A stretch of DNA of 64,000 nt from Platerodrilus igneus (lineage: Eukaryota; Arthropoda; Insecta; Coleoptera; Lycidae): assembly GCA_036346225.1 (NCBI GenBank), contig JARFIW010000668.1, positions 434,001-498,000 of the forward strand. The letters are read 5' to 3'. Positions 31,762 through 43,195 of the stretch are shown piece by piece. The position numbers were made by a program, and so were the translations under genes. The notes beneath the pieces are model-generated. The model worked only from the letters and a program-made list of their open reading frames with translations. It was not told the DNA's origin and ran no database searches. Every line of letters begins with the position of its first letter. Positions within the stretch are counted from its first letter, which is position 1.

Positions 31762-31810
31762 ATTCCCGCACTGGTTGCTTAGCAACTTGCCTAGCAACGA
31801 GTGCGGGAAT
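31762..31810. promoter_or_regulatory. GC-rich palindrome with two RFX X-box-like sites
   Basis: ATTCCCGCACT...AGTGCGGGAAT encloses GTTGCTTAGCAAC (31,774-31,786) and TTGCCTAGCAACG next to it; the whole is a near-perfect palindrome with almost no loop. GTTGCY-n-RGCAAC is the form of an X-box bound by RFX factors. It sits 69-117 bp upstream of the recombinase ATG. A TATA-like TTATATTT lies between it and the gene. A promoter role is inference; it could instead be a terminal structure of the element. Confidence 0.5.
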
Positions 31811-31839
31811 AAAAACCTGTATAGAATGTAGTAGATTTC

Positions 31840-32879
31840 TCTATCAAAAACACACCTAAAATAGGCTCGTTCCAAAACAGTCGTAGAACCTGTGTATGCT
31901 AATAAAAATAAAATTAATATTTTTAAAATAGATACCTGAAAACTATTGTGCCGCTTTTTTAATGACCTGCCCCGCCTTCAAATGCTAGATACACTGGTGT
32001 CACCCCTGTAAAAATACTTTGAGTTTGGGAATCAGGGTAGTATTTCCTGGTTACTTTTAGGAAACTTGCTTCCCAAAGTGGCGACAAAAGGAGACTTGGT
32101 GGTTTGGCACCGTTAATTCGACCTTTAGCGAGGAGTAAAGGGTGGGGGTGGGATATAGTTTCATTCTTTTAAAGGTTGGTATCTACTTTAATTTATTTTT
32201 ATAAATAATTTAAATTTTTCTAAGTTTTTTCGTGGAATTTAGGTATTTCATTTTATTCCCAGTAAAGACCCAAACCTACATAGCTAGTCACGTGATTAAC
32301 TACTTAATATTATTTTTAGAGGATTCACTGCCCATTTTAATTTAAGTCTCATTTCTAATAACCGTTTTGCTTGAAACAAAATTTCTTTAAAATAAATTGC
32401 AGTTCCAAGTGAATTAGAAAGAAACATCTAGTGTTAATTTATTCTCCAAATCAAAGTACCTGTTTTGTATAAACATGTGTTTGTAAAAACCTGCGTTGCT
32501 TACGTTTCGTATCGCTTTATTTTATTTGTCAAAAATGATCTAAGTGTGTTAACCTGTTATGATTAATACTCGTATTATTTAAGTTTTAGCTTTTTGGCGT
32601 ACCTAGTTTTATTATCGGTTTTGAGTTGATCAATTGTTATATTATAAATCAAATTAACGTAGAACATCGCGTGTCGCGCTCGTTTTGAAGTCGTTCACAC
32701 GATAAATCGTGCTTTATTAATTTTTTTTAAAATCACGGTGTGTTCGGTGGTTGTTGTAGTGGCGCTATTTTGGCTAGAACGCCAATCGTATGTATATAGG
32801 GAAAGAAGTTCGTGCGGTCGATTTACAACACAAATTCGTTACGTCTTATTTTTGTAACTACGTCGTGTGGATTTGAACT
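31840..32879. other. Non-coding stretch with locally higher GC
   Basis: No gene recognised. From about 32,660 to 32,880 the sequence is richer in CpG than its surroundings, as at an insect 5' UTR. Confidence 0.4.
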
Positions 32880-32937
32880 ATGGCACTTCATAAAATAATA
32901 TCACCAAAGGCAAAAGTAATTTTGTCCTTCAATCCAG
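32880..32937 (+). other. Possible first coding exon of an unidentified gene
   Basis: ATG at 32,880 opens MALHKIISPKAKVILSFNP and runs to CAG|GTACAT, a possible splice donor at 32,938. The CpG-richer upstream region would suit a 5' UTR. No downstream exon was identified and no family is recognised, so this is only a candidate. Confidence 0.2.
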
Positions 32938-32949
32938 GTACATTATATT

Positions 32950-33590
32950 CATGAGAAAGCAAGTGCTCAATGTGGGATACTTTGCCGGTGAGTGCTTTTT
33001 TATTTTTGTGGCATCGCCAAGTTGTTTTCATTGCATGTAGGGTTCTTTATATTTGTATTTTTAGGGTGTTACAAAAACATATGCCGATATCACTCAACAT
33101 AGTAATTAAAAAATTATTGGGCGATTCTGCAAATTATCGCTGTTTTTTATACACAATTGATACAGCAAAGGCTGGTACAGTTTTATTACTTTTGAAGTTC
33201 ATATGTAAAGTATTTACTAAATAATCCTTGAAATTTATTATAATTGGAACTAATAGTCATTTGAATTATACATATGACTGATGTTAAAGTACTTACTAGG
33301 GATGGGTAATCTTATTGTAATAATAAGTTATTTTATTATAACTTAATGTAGAAATATTATTTATATTATTAAAAGTGTACAACCATCGCATGTGTTCAAC
33401 CGGTAATTAAGAAAGCTACATATTTTATCGTTACCAGAGACCGGATCTTTAGTTTTTTTACTTATTACAATTATTATGAACAACTAAAAATTTAAAGATT
33501 TGTGTAATTCAATAGCGGGATTAATCATTTGAAACTTAATTAAGCTTATTTTGCAATCTTTCATTTTTTATGCCTCTTCCTCGCATTTAT
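32950..33590. other. AT-rich stretch without recognised gene
   Basis: No motif seen on either strand. Confidence 0.4.
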
Positions 33591-33599
33591 GCTTCTTTT

Positions 33600-35225
33600 G
33601 GGCGTTTTTTATAAAATTAATTTGAAGTAATACAAATCCTGAAGAAAATAAAGTACTACACACAATCTCCCTATGAATTTTAATATTTTAAATAATAAAA
33701 CTACATGTTTCAGGCGCCCATCCTCAGGTTAACAATAAATTAAAAGGTTTCAACATTGAACAATCTGTAACATACAAATTCTTAAAAGACGTGGCGATTT
33801 AATAAATTAACTTGCTTATTAAAGTTTAAGGAAGAAAAAATTTTTTGAATTAATATTATTTGTCTTGTATTATTTGACACATTTTTTAAATTCGAATCCC
33901 TTCCATGGAAAAAAACCCATGGAGGAATCAGAAAGTCGAACAAATAACAAAAATTCCTACAAGTTAACGTCAGCAGACATTAGAGCAACATGGACAAAAC
34001 GACGGTCTCACACCAGTAATGCCGTGGCTACAATGACAGGTTAGGTTAGTGTTAGAAATAGATCTTATTATTAAAAAAAACAATTTAGATATTATTATTA
34101 AAAAACACAAAACACAAATCACTTAAGACGCATATCAGAACAGTCTGCAATAGTTTTAGCAACAACTATTCTGATATGCGTGTTAAGTGATTTGTGTTTT
34201 TAAATAATAATATCTAATTTGTGTTTTTAATAATAATATCTATTTCTAACAGTAACCCAACCTATCATTGCAGCCATAGCATTACTGGAGTGAGACGGTC
34301 GTTAGACAAACGCTTGATCGTTATGAATATAACAATTGTAATAAACACAGTTACCAACTTAATTATTACCAACACAAATTATATCTATAAATTTAAGGAA
34401 AATAAGCTTGTGATCAAAATTCGTCATCTCATTCAGAGAAAATTTATTGTAATGCTTTTTAATCTCAGAAATCTCTAACAAATTAAGTTTAGATCCTTTA
34501 TTTTGAAGGTGTAATATTTTAAAACAATTTTCATCGCAAATATGGGAAGAATAGACAATGAACGGGCGAACGCTAAGTCGGAATTGTTGTTAGTTGGATC
34601 TAATCTAAATTTTGTAATAGCAGATATATTTTTTAAAACCTGCATTGAACTTGTACGATATAGAAGCAGTTACAAAATGAACAATTTAGTTTGTAGCTAA
34701 CTAAATGATCAAATAAGGGAATTGAGTCTTCATTGCGAACTAAAATTATATTAATGTTACTGGTATTAGAGAAATCAATGTTAACATTAAATTTGGAAAA
34801 AATATTTTTATTTTAAACGAAATATTGTCGTATTAAGGAATACTAAACAAGACTTTATTATTATTGTTATTTGGGGTTGATCTAGTTGTCGAATTAATTT
34901 TAGTTTAAATTTTATTAATTAAATTGTTCATTATACTGATTGGATAATTATCATTAACTGCAATTTGTTTAATGATGTCAAGTTCTTGTAGAATTTTTTT
35001 TTGAGGAAATGGAGCTAATAATAGTCTCTTGATGAGAAAGTTGAAACTTTCTAATTTATGGGACCAGGGATGATAAAAATCATGAGGCATGATGTCAGTG
35101 ATTTTGGTTTCCTGTAGAAACTTATTTAATAAGAGAAGGATCATCGTATAATAAAAGATCTAAAAACGGAATCCTTCCTTCAAATTCATATTCAACAGTA
35201 TACTTTATAACATGATGCAAAGTAT
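33600..35225 (-). pseudogene. Penelope-like element, C-terminal half and 3' end
   Basis: On the minus strand from 35,225: YTLHHVIKYTVEYEFEGRIPF then LDLLLYDD (end of the reverse transcriptase) and DFYHPWSHKLESFNFLIKRL then LLAPFPQKK, ELDIIKQIAVND (35,090-34,950). HPxSHK...F...I.RLL...P.....KEL..IKxIAxxN is diagnostic for Penelope-like elements. The GIY-YIG endonuclease expected next is not readable; a 305-bp palindrome is present there. Near 33,730 the minus strand reads CCTGAGGATGGGCGCCTGAA, common near the 3' end of these elements. Sequence is continuous with 37,580-38,640 once the piggyBac insertion is removed. Confidence 0.75.
33999..34303. repeat. 305-bp palindrome inside the Penelope-like element
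   Basis: Arms of about 140 bp pair around a loop near 34,143-34,165: CGACGGTCTCACACCAGTAATG with its partner at 34,282-34,303, CAATGACAGGTTAGGTTAGT with 34,250-34,270, GTTAGAAATAGAT, and ACACAAATCACTTAAGACGC followed by ATATCAGAA. It is either a separate foldback insertion or an inverted duplication of the element's own end. Confidence 0.85.
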
Positions 35226-35229
35226 ATAA

Positions 35230-35242
35230 CCCTAGAATACTG
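35230..35242 (+). repeat. piggyBac terminal inverted repeat (3' end)
   Basis: CCCTAGAATACTG, next to ATAA. Confidence 0.95.
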
Positions 35243-35389
35243 AATTACTTTAAATATACGTCATTACTGGACTATCGTATTATTTACTACTTCAAATAAA
35301 TTGGGTAAATGAAACAAAATTTGTTCAAAATAAATTATCAAAATAATGAAATATTCTATACATTTGTTTATTATTTGACTTAAAAGGAA

Positions 35390-37241
35390 CATAGTTTTAA
35401 CATTCAGTAGAACACTGTGAGCAAATACTGCGATGTTCTCACAAATAGCCTCCTGCATTGTTGGCAATATGTAGTGGTCATTCCGTTTTGACTTGGGCAG
35501 TAAAACTAATCTTTCTTTTCTTTCGTTGGGAATAGTACTATCTTTTCTAGAGTTATATTTAAAATTTTACATATATCCAAACGAAGTTCACGGCGCAAAG
35601 TTTTATATTTAAACGTTTCTCCATCTATGGCCTTGCTAATAGGTTACTCAGTTCGATCATATATTGATACCGAGAGGGGTTTCCTTTGGGCTTTTAAATT
35701 GTTGTAGGTATATAAAACATAAGAATTGATGCTAGCCATACTCATCATTCCAAAGAAAGTACATAGTGACCTCCTTCGCGTTTTTCTGCTACAACTCATA
35801 TTCGAACACATTTGGTCGAAAGTATCTACTCCACTCTTTGTTTCGTTGTAATTCAAAATGATTGAAGGTTTACCATTCTCTCTTGAAACTTCTGCTCCTT
35901 CGTGCATTGTCGAAAGTAGTAAAACGATTTTGTTTTTTTAGGCATATAGGAAACTAGAGTTTTCTTTTTATCGAAACAAAAAAGTGACGAATTTGGGTTT
36001 CTATTCTTTACCTCTAACATTTCTCTGGGAATCTCTTTTTTATTTTTACGCAATGTTCCAATTATAGTTAACTTGTATGGATCTTTTAGTAACTCATCTG
36101 CAAGTCCTATGGAGGTAAACCAGTTATCTATGGTGAGGTTTCTGTTAGTGCCATATACCAATTTTGATAGTTCTGTTACATAATACGTTCACAGGGGTAG
36201 GCCATTATTTGGTGTTTTCTTTCCCAAATATGGACTGGCATCTATCATATACTTTGATAAAGAATCACACATCATTACAGTCTTTATGCCGTACTTATTA
36301 GGCTTGCTTGGCATGTACATACGAAATGGACATCGCCCGCGAAATCCTAATAGTTGTTCATCTACAGTTAGATAAGATGATGGTGTATAGGAGGTCATAC
36401 ATGTCTCTATAAAAATATCCCATATTTCACGTATATGTGCAAAAGGATCATTTATCTTTCTCTCTTCCCGTGTTTCTTTTTCGTCAAATCTAAGACAATT
36501 TATCAAAAAATTAAAACGCTCACAACTCATACACGCTTTATAGAAAGTTCCAGAGATATTGCTGTCAAACATATGCCTTGAAGATAAATGATTGTCTTTT
36601 TTAGCAGCTGCAAATATTAGTACTGCAAACAGAGCCATAAGTTCATTGTTGGCGAGTGATGAAACATTAGCATGCCCTGTTGTGTATTTTTCAGCTTGTT
36701 TGGTTATTTCATCATTTGTATATTGAAGAATAGTTTCTATAATGTTCTCAGAAAAAAAATGAAGAAAGTATTCATCAATTACATTATACTTTGTAGCTTC
36801 ACCCTTGGTGCCAGCCATAAAATGAATAATATTTCGAGCACCCGTTCTTTTGGACATTTTAGGTATTACGGTTGACCACTTATAACCGTTTTTTCCTTTC
36901 AATCGTCTTTTATTCAGACGGATAATATAGTTAGTATTTCGTGAAATAGCAGGTAAATGAATACTATTATTACTATATGATGCACTGTTATCAGTTTGCT
37001 CAGGGATTTGTGAATCTTCACTACCACCTACTTCATGTAAATCTTCTGTATTTTGTGTTATTTCCGGATTATATTCGCCATCGCTATTTTCACTGGAATC
37101 AGGCACTTCGACTTCAACGTTGTCTTCTTCCCAGTCACTATCGCTATCCTCGAAAGGTTCAGGATCACTTTCTTCTCCATTCATAATCCTTTGAACAATA
37201 GCTTCCAATTCTTCATCAGACAGTTGTTTTTTAGATGCCAT
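35390..37241 (-). pseudogene. piggyBac transposase, nearly intact
   Basis: ATG at 37,241 opens MASKKQLSDEELEAIVQRIM, followed by an acidic N-terminus (DSDSDWEEDNVEVEVPDSSE), the fold region RHMFDSNISGTFYKACMS and YLTVDEQLLGFRGRCPFRMY, and three catalytic aspartates: MMCDSLSKYM (first D region), LTIDNWFTSIGLADELL (second), SGVDTFDQM (third). The C-terminus has a cysteine-rich remnant MTTTYCQQC near 35,480. Damage is slight: one in-frame TGA near 36,190 (the following frame is the same), one frameshift near 35,935 in an A-run, and further stops/frame changes after 35,644. This is a recently inactivated or wrongly assembled gene. Its close structure to active piggyBac proteins is clear. Confidence 0.88.
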
Positions 37242-37562
37242 TTTTCTAAGGAATATTTATTTTATACTAAAGTTATCAAAATGTGCAATACCATACTTAC
37301 AGCAAGTCAAAACAGTACTCAAATATAACAATTCATAAAAAAACACAAAATCATTAATTATAACGGAAATACGGGACTTTCGTAATTCTTACGACGGCTG
37401 TGCAGAATATATAAGATCGGGAACAAATTTTTCACACCTGAACTCACTAATGCTTACTATGACACTGAAGAAGTAGGTACTGAAGGTATCAAACATGAAT
37501 GTATATCGGAAATATCCGAAAAGCACCGAAATAAATTGACAGTCGTAAATTTTACGAATGTC

Positions 37563-37575
37563 CAGTATTCTAGGG
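37563..37575 (-). repeat. piggyBac terminal inverted repeat (5' end)
   Basis: CAGTATTCTAGGG on the plus strand, next to an intact TTAA. Confidence 0.95.
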
Positions 37576-37579
37576 TTAA

Positions 37580-38640
37580 ACTATCTAGGAAGGAGCGAAC
37601 CTCTTCTTTTGAACCTGCATGTAAACAAATAATATCGTCAACATATCGAGCCTAAAGTAAAATGTTAAAGTTAAAGAAAGGTAGTTTTGAAATACTATTA
37701 ACTTGTAAATTGTCGGTGAAGCATTTCAGTTAGATAAGGTGATTAATTGGAGCGCATAGCTAAACTTTTAGATTGATAATGAAACTTAAAGTTAAACTTC
37801 AAAGAATTTTATTTCATAGTTATTTGAAGTAAAATACTTTTACAAAAGATTTAGTCATTGGAAAGGTTAGTTCAATGAAAAAAATTACTGAAAAGTGATA
37901 CAAATTCATTCCGCGGTATGCTTGGAAATAAATTGACAACATCGAACGAGACTATACTATATTTGATAGGTAAATTTACTGTAGATATTTTATCTATTAT
38001 ATTACGAGAATTCTTAATAGAAAAAGCTTTCAAATTAATGTGTGTCCTAAGTATAACATTTAACCAAGAAGCAAACGTATTGCAAGAGTATTAACATACG
38101 ATATGACCCGTCTGAGAGGTACATCCATTTTACATAATTTTGAAAGACCATACAACGGAGTCGTGGGTTTCATTTCAAGTAAATATTTATAATTAGTGTT
38201 TAAGCTGGTTAAAGTATTCCAAGAATCATATACTAATCTTTCTGACATTTTTGATAACTGCGATGGTTGAATCTTTATTAATTAAACAACAATTTGAGAA
38301 TAGAATGAAATCACGAACCATAATAACCAAACTATTACCCTTATTTGCTCTAGAACATATATAAATAGAGTCTGCTTTGTTGAATTTTTAGACTAACTAT
38401 ATACTAATTTTTATGTCCGTTTTTGATGTGTTCGCCACTATGGATGGAAAATTACGATATCTTGTCATATAATAAATTAACTCAGGCCTTAATAATTCAA
38501 CATTATCTAATGTAGAGTTAGCAAGTATGAATTCTGTAGTTATCGACAATTCAGTAATGCCTTTGTTTTTTACAAGATGAACCCAGATTGTATTTTAGAC
38601 CTTGTTCAACAAGTCAATCCCTGAATCAAACAAAACTTTT
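37580..38640 (-). pseudogene. Penelope-like element, N-terminal part and reverse transcriptase
   Basis: Minus strand from 38,640: VYDSWNTLTSLNTNYKYLLE and KPTTPLYGLSKLCKMDVPLR then RRVISYVNTLA (38,248-38,070), matching the P-x-L-Y-G-L-x-K-x-H-K-x-x-x-P-L-R-x-I-x-S block of Penelope reverse transcriptase; SFDVVNLFPSIPRNEF (about 37,950-37,900), motif A; and ARYVDDIICLHAGSKEEVRS (about 37,655-37,595), with the catalytic Y-V-D-D. The frame is cut at 37,579 by the piggyBac TTAA site and resumes at 35,225. Stops and frameshifts are common upstream of the YVDD block. Confidence 0.78.
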
Positions 38641-39184
38641 GTCCTTACATAATAATTCCAAAAGCCTTTTTGCATTTGACAGTATTCATTACCTCTTCGA
38701 TGAACGAATTAAAAATTAATAGGAATTGGGCACATCCTTGTATTATGCCTTTCCTTCTTACGTTCCTGCTCTAATTATATTACCGCTGTTTACTCTTTGT
38801 ATAAGCTATGTACTATCCGTCTATCCGTATATATACGCTTTCAACCTTTTCTATTGTTTTCTTCATTATCACCCTCAGAGCTAAAATAGCCTCCCGTGTT
38901 CCCTTGTTTCGCCTAAACCCAAATTGATCTCCTCCTAGTATTTCTTCAGCTCGTTTTTCCATTCGTCTTTGTATAATTCTAGTTAAAATTTTGACACGTG
39001 TGCTGTCAGACTTATTGTTCGAAAATTTTCACATCTATCCGCGCCTTTCTTTTTTGGTATAGTTACTATGATGATACGTTTAAAATCTGTGGGTATCTTG
39101 CCTGTCTCATACATATAGCTTACAGGTTGGAAGAGATGTTCTGTTACTACTTGTCCGACGGCTTTCAGAGTTTCTGCTTGCACA
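38641..39184 (-). pseudogene. Non-LTR retrotransposon copy B, reverse transcriptase part
   Basis: Minus strand: ETLKAVGQVVTEHLFQPVSY, FKRIIIVTIPKKKGADRCEN then FRTISLTAHVSK (39,175-38,995); RRMEKRAEEILGGDQFGFRR-like sequence and REAILALRV (38,975-38,875); DRRIVHSLYKE then IIQGCAQFLLIFNSFIEEVM (38,815-38,690), where the Q-G-C block of the reverse transcriptase is visible. The element resumes at 41,349 beyond an inserted LTR-like sequence. The catalytic F-A-D-D motif lies downstream of the surviving part and is missing. Confidence 0.75.
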
Positions 39185-41348
39185 TGTAGCATACTAAATT
39201 CCTCAAAAGGTAAATAGTATATCTACTCTACCATAAAGGCGGCAGAGCCTCGATAGATTACGAGGGGTTCCTGTTTGACGGTTAAGCCCAGGGTAAAAAG
39301 GATGTTAAATGGCTTTGAGAGAAAAAGGTCCCTCTAAAGATATCTTCCAGCCAGCTAAGCTTCTTCAACTTAGGGCAGAGCTATGAGCTAGGGTCGTAGG
39401 ATGGTATACGATAAAAAAAAGAAATGTTATTGGACGCCACCGTATCTTAATGACTGTTATGATAAGAAACTATCCGAAGATCAGATACGGAAATCTTCGA
39501 AAGAAAAAAACTTAAGACGAGCAACGTATAAAAAAATACTTACTTTGTCTCTGCAATCTGGAATGGGAACGACGATCTCGTACTATCTGAAATTTTAACC
39601 ACATCTAAACATTTTCAAACTAGGGCTTCGTTAGAGCCTAGTCACTTTATCACCAAAAAAATTATAAATAAATCCACTAGTCAAAATTATACTTCAAAAA
39701 ACTTTTAAATTTAACACCAATAATATCTTTCTTCAATACCAAAATTTCATTTTTGTAAAATGTTTGCTTCTATAGGACAATTACTGTTGACTTCAAAGAA
39801 AGAAAGCTTTACGACAATTTATTATTTTTTCTATTAATTTTAAAAAATTTTGTATATATATTGTTTATATAAAGTTATCTGTACGGAGACTTTCAAAACA
39901 GTTTCTTTATTACGATTTAACATTAATCTCTGGATATTCATAAGATATTTTTTAATTGCATAATTTACATTAGTTCTCTATAAGAAATATATGATTTTCA
40001 TTTTTTATGTTACAGTTCATTCATGATACTTGAATAGGATCCTGTTCAGTTTACAAGAAACAAATTAAATGCTCAAAAAATTTTTTTTGTAGATTATAGA
40101 ACTATATTTTTAATAGATATCTTTAATGGAATCAAAGGTCAAAAAAAATACTTATTGTCGGCATTAAGCTGTACTTCAGGTGTACTGTCAAAATATGTTA
40201 TACACTATAATTCGGCAAACAATTCTTATCGTATCACATGTTTAGTTATGCAAACATTTTAATATAACTTTGTAACTTCAAAATTATCTTATAGAAATAC
40301 CTTGAAAATAATAAGTCATTTATGCATTATTCAAATACTAAATTTTGAACTAAATTTTACGTGTATCAATTTACATGATCATCAAACCTTTACAAAAATT
40401 TCGAGAATTAACTTTAAATAAACATATTTAGCCTCTTCAAAAATTATTTATACATCTTAAATGAATGTTCTTTGAAAAGAATATAGGTATAAAATGGAGG
40501 ATGACTCACCGCTAGATATCTGCTTGCCGGCTGAATTTTTAAATATCTACGTACTTACAATTGTGGTTGCGCGCAGCTGACACAGGTGTTCGGACTTGAC
40601 CTCCACACTAACCAATCATATGTGGGGATTTCCAATCTTTTGCTTAGCAACAATTGAAACTGTATCTAGAGCTCAACCAATTTCTTTACGGTTAACAGTT
40701 GTTTAATATGATTCATAATTCTTTTACTTTAATACTTGAAACTTGAAATTAATATTTGCAACATTAAAACTTTAGAACATTAATACTTTAAAACTTGCAA
40801 CTTGCATAACACGGGCGTAATACTTTGTACTTAAAAAACTTGCGTGATACTTAATACTTGCTTCATATTTAATACTTGATACTTTAAAACTTGCGCTGAA
40901 ACCAAACGGGAAAATTGAATTTAAAGGTAAGTTTGCGAATTATTTTCTTACCATAGAAATGTATTTACAACTATCTTAGGTGTATCTTACAACTCAAAAT
41001 GAACCCAGGTATACGTTGACACCACTTTACTACTTGCTGAGACGGCATGTTTAATTAAAAACCTGCAGGCCCTCGATAACACTTGTATTCGGATTATATG
41101 CTGATATCAAAATGGAGCTTGATCACGAGGCAATGTTAACTATTCAAGCATGCGCCGGGAAATAAGAATTTTGTATCAAGATACAAGCAAATAGAAGAGT
41201 ACTTAAAGTTTACTTTGACTATTCAAATGTAGATGAGGCACTATGTGTGAATTCGTAATATATGGTTTCAATAGAAATTTAATATTTATTGAATAGGTGT
41301 ATTGAACAAAAGGGTATATTTAAATAGCAGAAAATCGTAATTGTTACA
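39185..41348. mobile_element. Putative solo LTR (2.16 kb) inserted in non-LTR copy B
   Basis: Alignment of copy B with copy A (20,105-20,130) shows that 39,185-41,348 interrupts the reverse transcriptase at GCTTGCAC/CTTATC. The insert starts TGTAGCATAC and ends TTGTTACA, i.e. TG...CA, and is flanked by CACA and CACC (a 4-bp duplication with one difference, or 3 bp). It has no coding region that I recognise. These properties fit a solo LTR, though the length is large and no second copy is in the window. Confidence 0.5.
40730..40905 (+). repeat. Degenerate short repeat of the AATACTTTAAAACTTG type
   Basis: About ten irregular copies of a 10-17-bp motif built from AATACTT, AAACTTG and GATACTT within the putative LTR. 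Confidence 0.75.
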
Positions 41349-43195
41349 CACCTTATCTGTATCCGGCGCCTTACCATTTTTCAGACCCTTTAATGCTTTT
41401 TCAAACTCATCTCGCGGTATAGGATATCCCGTCATCATTTTCAATGTCTGATTCCTGTTCTAATGCTCTTAGTTCTTCTCCTGCATATACATTTCCTATA
41501 TATTCCTGCCATCTAACCATTTTTTCTATATTTTCTATAATGGCGTTTCCCTTCGCGTTCCTTATATTTTTGCTATACGGTTCTATATCCATAAAATTCA
41601 TTCTAATTAGTTTGTATACTTCGACTGTCTTTCTTATTTTCATCTTAGTTTGTACCTCTTTGCACTTTTCGTCAATCCATTGTACTTTAGCTTCTTTTGC
41701 GAATAATTTCCCATTTTATGGTTTTGTATCTGTTTTCCCATTTCGTCTGATCTATTTTAGCATTTTTGTCTTCTTTTAAATTCAGGATATCTTTTGTTAT
41801 CCATGGTTTCTTATTCTCTTTTTGTGTACACCCTAGGATATCTCTGGCTGCCATGTCTAAGCCGGATTTAATGTTATTCCATTCTGTTTCTACCTCTATG
41901 GTATCAGAAAATTTCCCGATATCTTTTAGCAATTCATTTGACTTTTGCTCAAATCTTTCTCGTGGATATCTTTATCTTTTAATTTCTCAAAGTCAATGTG
42001 CTTTTTTCCATACCTTTTTTTTTAAATTTTTAATTTAAGAGCGGCCTTTATAGCTACGATGTTGTGGTCAGTATCTATATCTGCTTCTGAATAGCTTCTA
42101 CAGTCTTTTACTTAATTCCTAAACCGTTGTCTAATAAGAACGTAATCTTTTTGATGTCTTCCTATCTCCCAGGGCATTTCCTACGTGTATCGTCTTCTGG
42201 CATGATGTTGAAATAATGTGTTTGTGATGGTTAAATTGTTTTTGTCGCAAAATTCTACCAACTTATTTTTCCTGTCGTTTCTCATGCCTAAACCAAATAT
42301 ACCCACCACAGCTCATTCACTACCCTCACCTACCACTGCATTAAAATCCCCCGTAATTATTAAATTTTTATGTCCTTTTACATATCTTGGTATGTCTTCG
42401 ATATCTTTGTAGATCGTTTCTACCTCTTCCTCACTGTGGCTGGAGGTGGGCATGTATACTTGTATTATTACTGCATTGATCGGTTTAGATTCTAATCTAA
42501 CTATAAGTATTCTATTGTTCTTTTGTAAGCTGTTTTCTACACAGTGCCCTATTTTATTTTCGCATAACCTTCCCCACACCAAAATTTTCTTTCTCTGATC
42601 CTGAATGGATTATTTTAAAGTTTCCACTCCAAAATTCCTTCGTCTTTGGCCGCCGAACTTCGCTGATCCCTAATATGTCTACTGCTAAGCCAGCTATTTC
42701 AATTTTAAGTTCTCTAGCTTACATACTTGCTTCATACTTCTGAGATTCCACTCTCCGACTTGCAGAATGTTTCCGATTCTTTTTATAGGTTTTCCTATCA
42801 CGTGCTCTGAAGTAGTCCCCTCCCGGATGTGCGAAAAGGAACTATTTTACTTCGGAAATCTTTTACCTCAAAGGGGTTGCCATAATTTTAAACACAATTT
42901 AAATACGCTTTGTACTTTGGAGGTAATGTGGTGGTTTCCCGTTGCCCTACATATCGTGGTAGTGTGTCTTAGAATGCCATACCGACCCCTATGGTTTCTA
43001 CCAATCTAAGTACCGGAAGAGTCGCTGGCCTCTTTCGGAGACCTGTCTTAGTCTGGTTGCTTACTAAAGATCCTTCTAATTTGGTTGAACCTGTAGTTTG
43101 GCTCTTAGATCACTGGAACGCGAAAGCCATTCTACCTGTTCAAGTAGTCTAGAACTTCGGCAAGGTACAGCTCCATCCGGAATGCTGTTATATAT
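41349..43195 (-). pseudogene. Non-LTR retrotransposon copy B, 5' region, endonuclease and linker
   Basis: Minus strand from 43,195: a 5' region alignable with 21,545-21,800 of copy A (GGAGGTAATGTGG, GAATGYCATACCRA, CCTGTCKTAGYCTGG); endonuclease blocks KPINAVIIQVYMPTSSHSEE and VKGHKNLIITGDFNAVVGEG (42,485-42,320), the second containing the conserved G-D-F-N-A; then linker sequence with LEDIDIH-type and IKSGLDMAARDILG (41,880-41,830), and FMDIEPYSKNI with RWQEYIGNVYAGEEL (41,600-41,480). GDFNA identifies an apurinic-type endonuclease of non-LTR elements. Many frameshifts. Confidence 0.8.

Larger units (their letters stand above)
35230..37575 (-). mobile_element. piggyBac element with perfect 13-bp ends
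   Basis: 2,346 bp bounded by CCCTAGAATACTG at 35,230-35,242 and its reverse complement at 37,563-37,575. The flanks are TTAA (37,576-37,579) and ATAA (35,226-35,229), i.e. a TTAA duplication with one changed base. The CCCTAGAA start and TTAA target are the signature of piggyBac. The element lies inside the reverse transcriptase of a Penelope-like element and carries one transposase gene on the minus strand. Confidence 0.95.

Noticed and set aside
34036..34046. Telomeric TTAGG array
   Set aside because: Only about two units (GGTTAGGTTAG) inside a palindrome; too short to be a telomere repeat.
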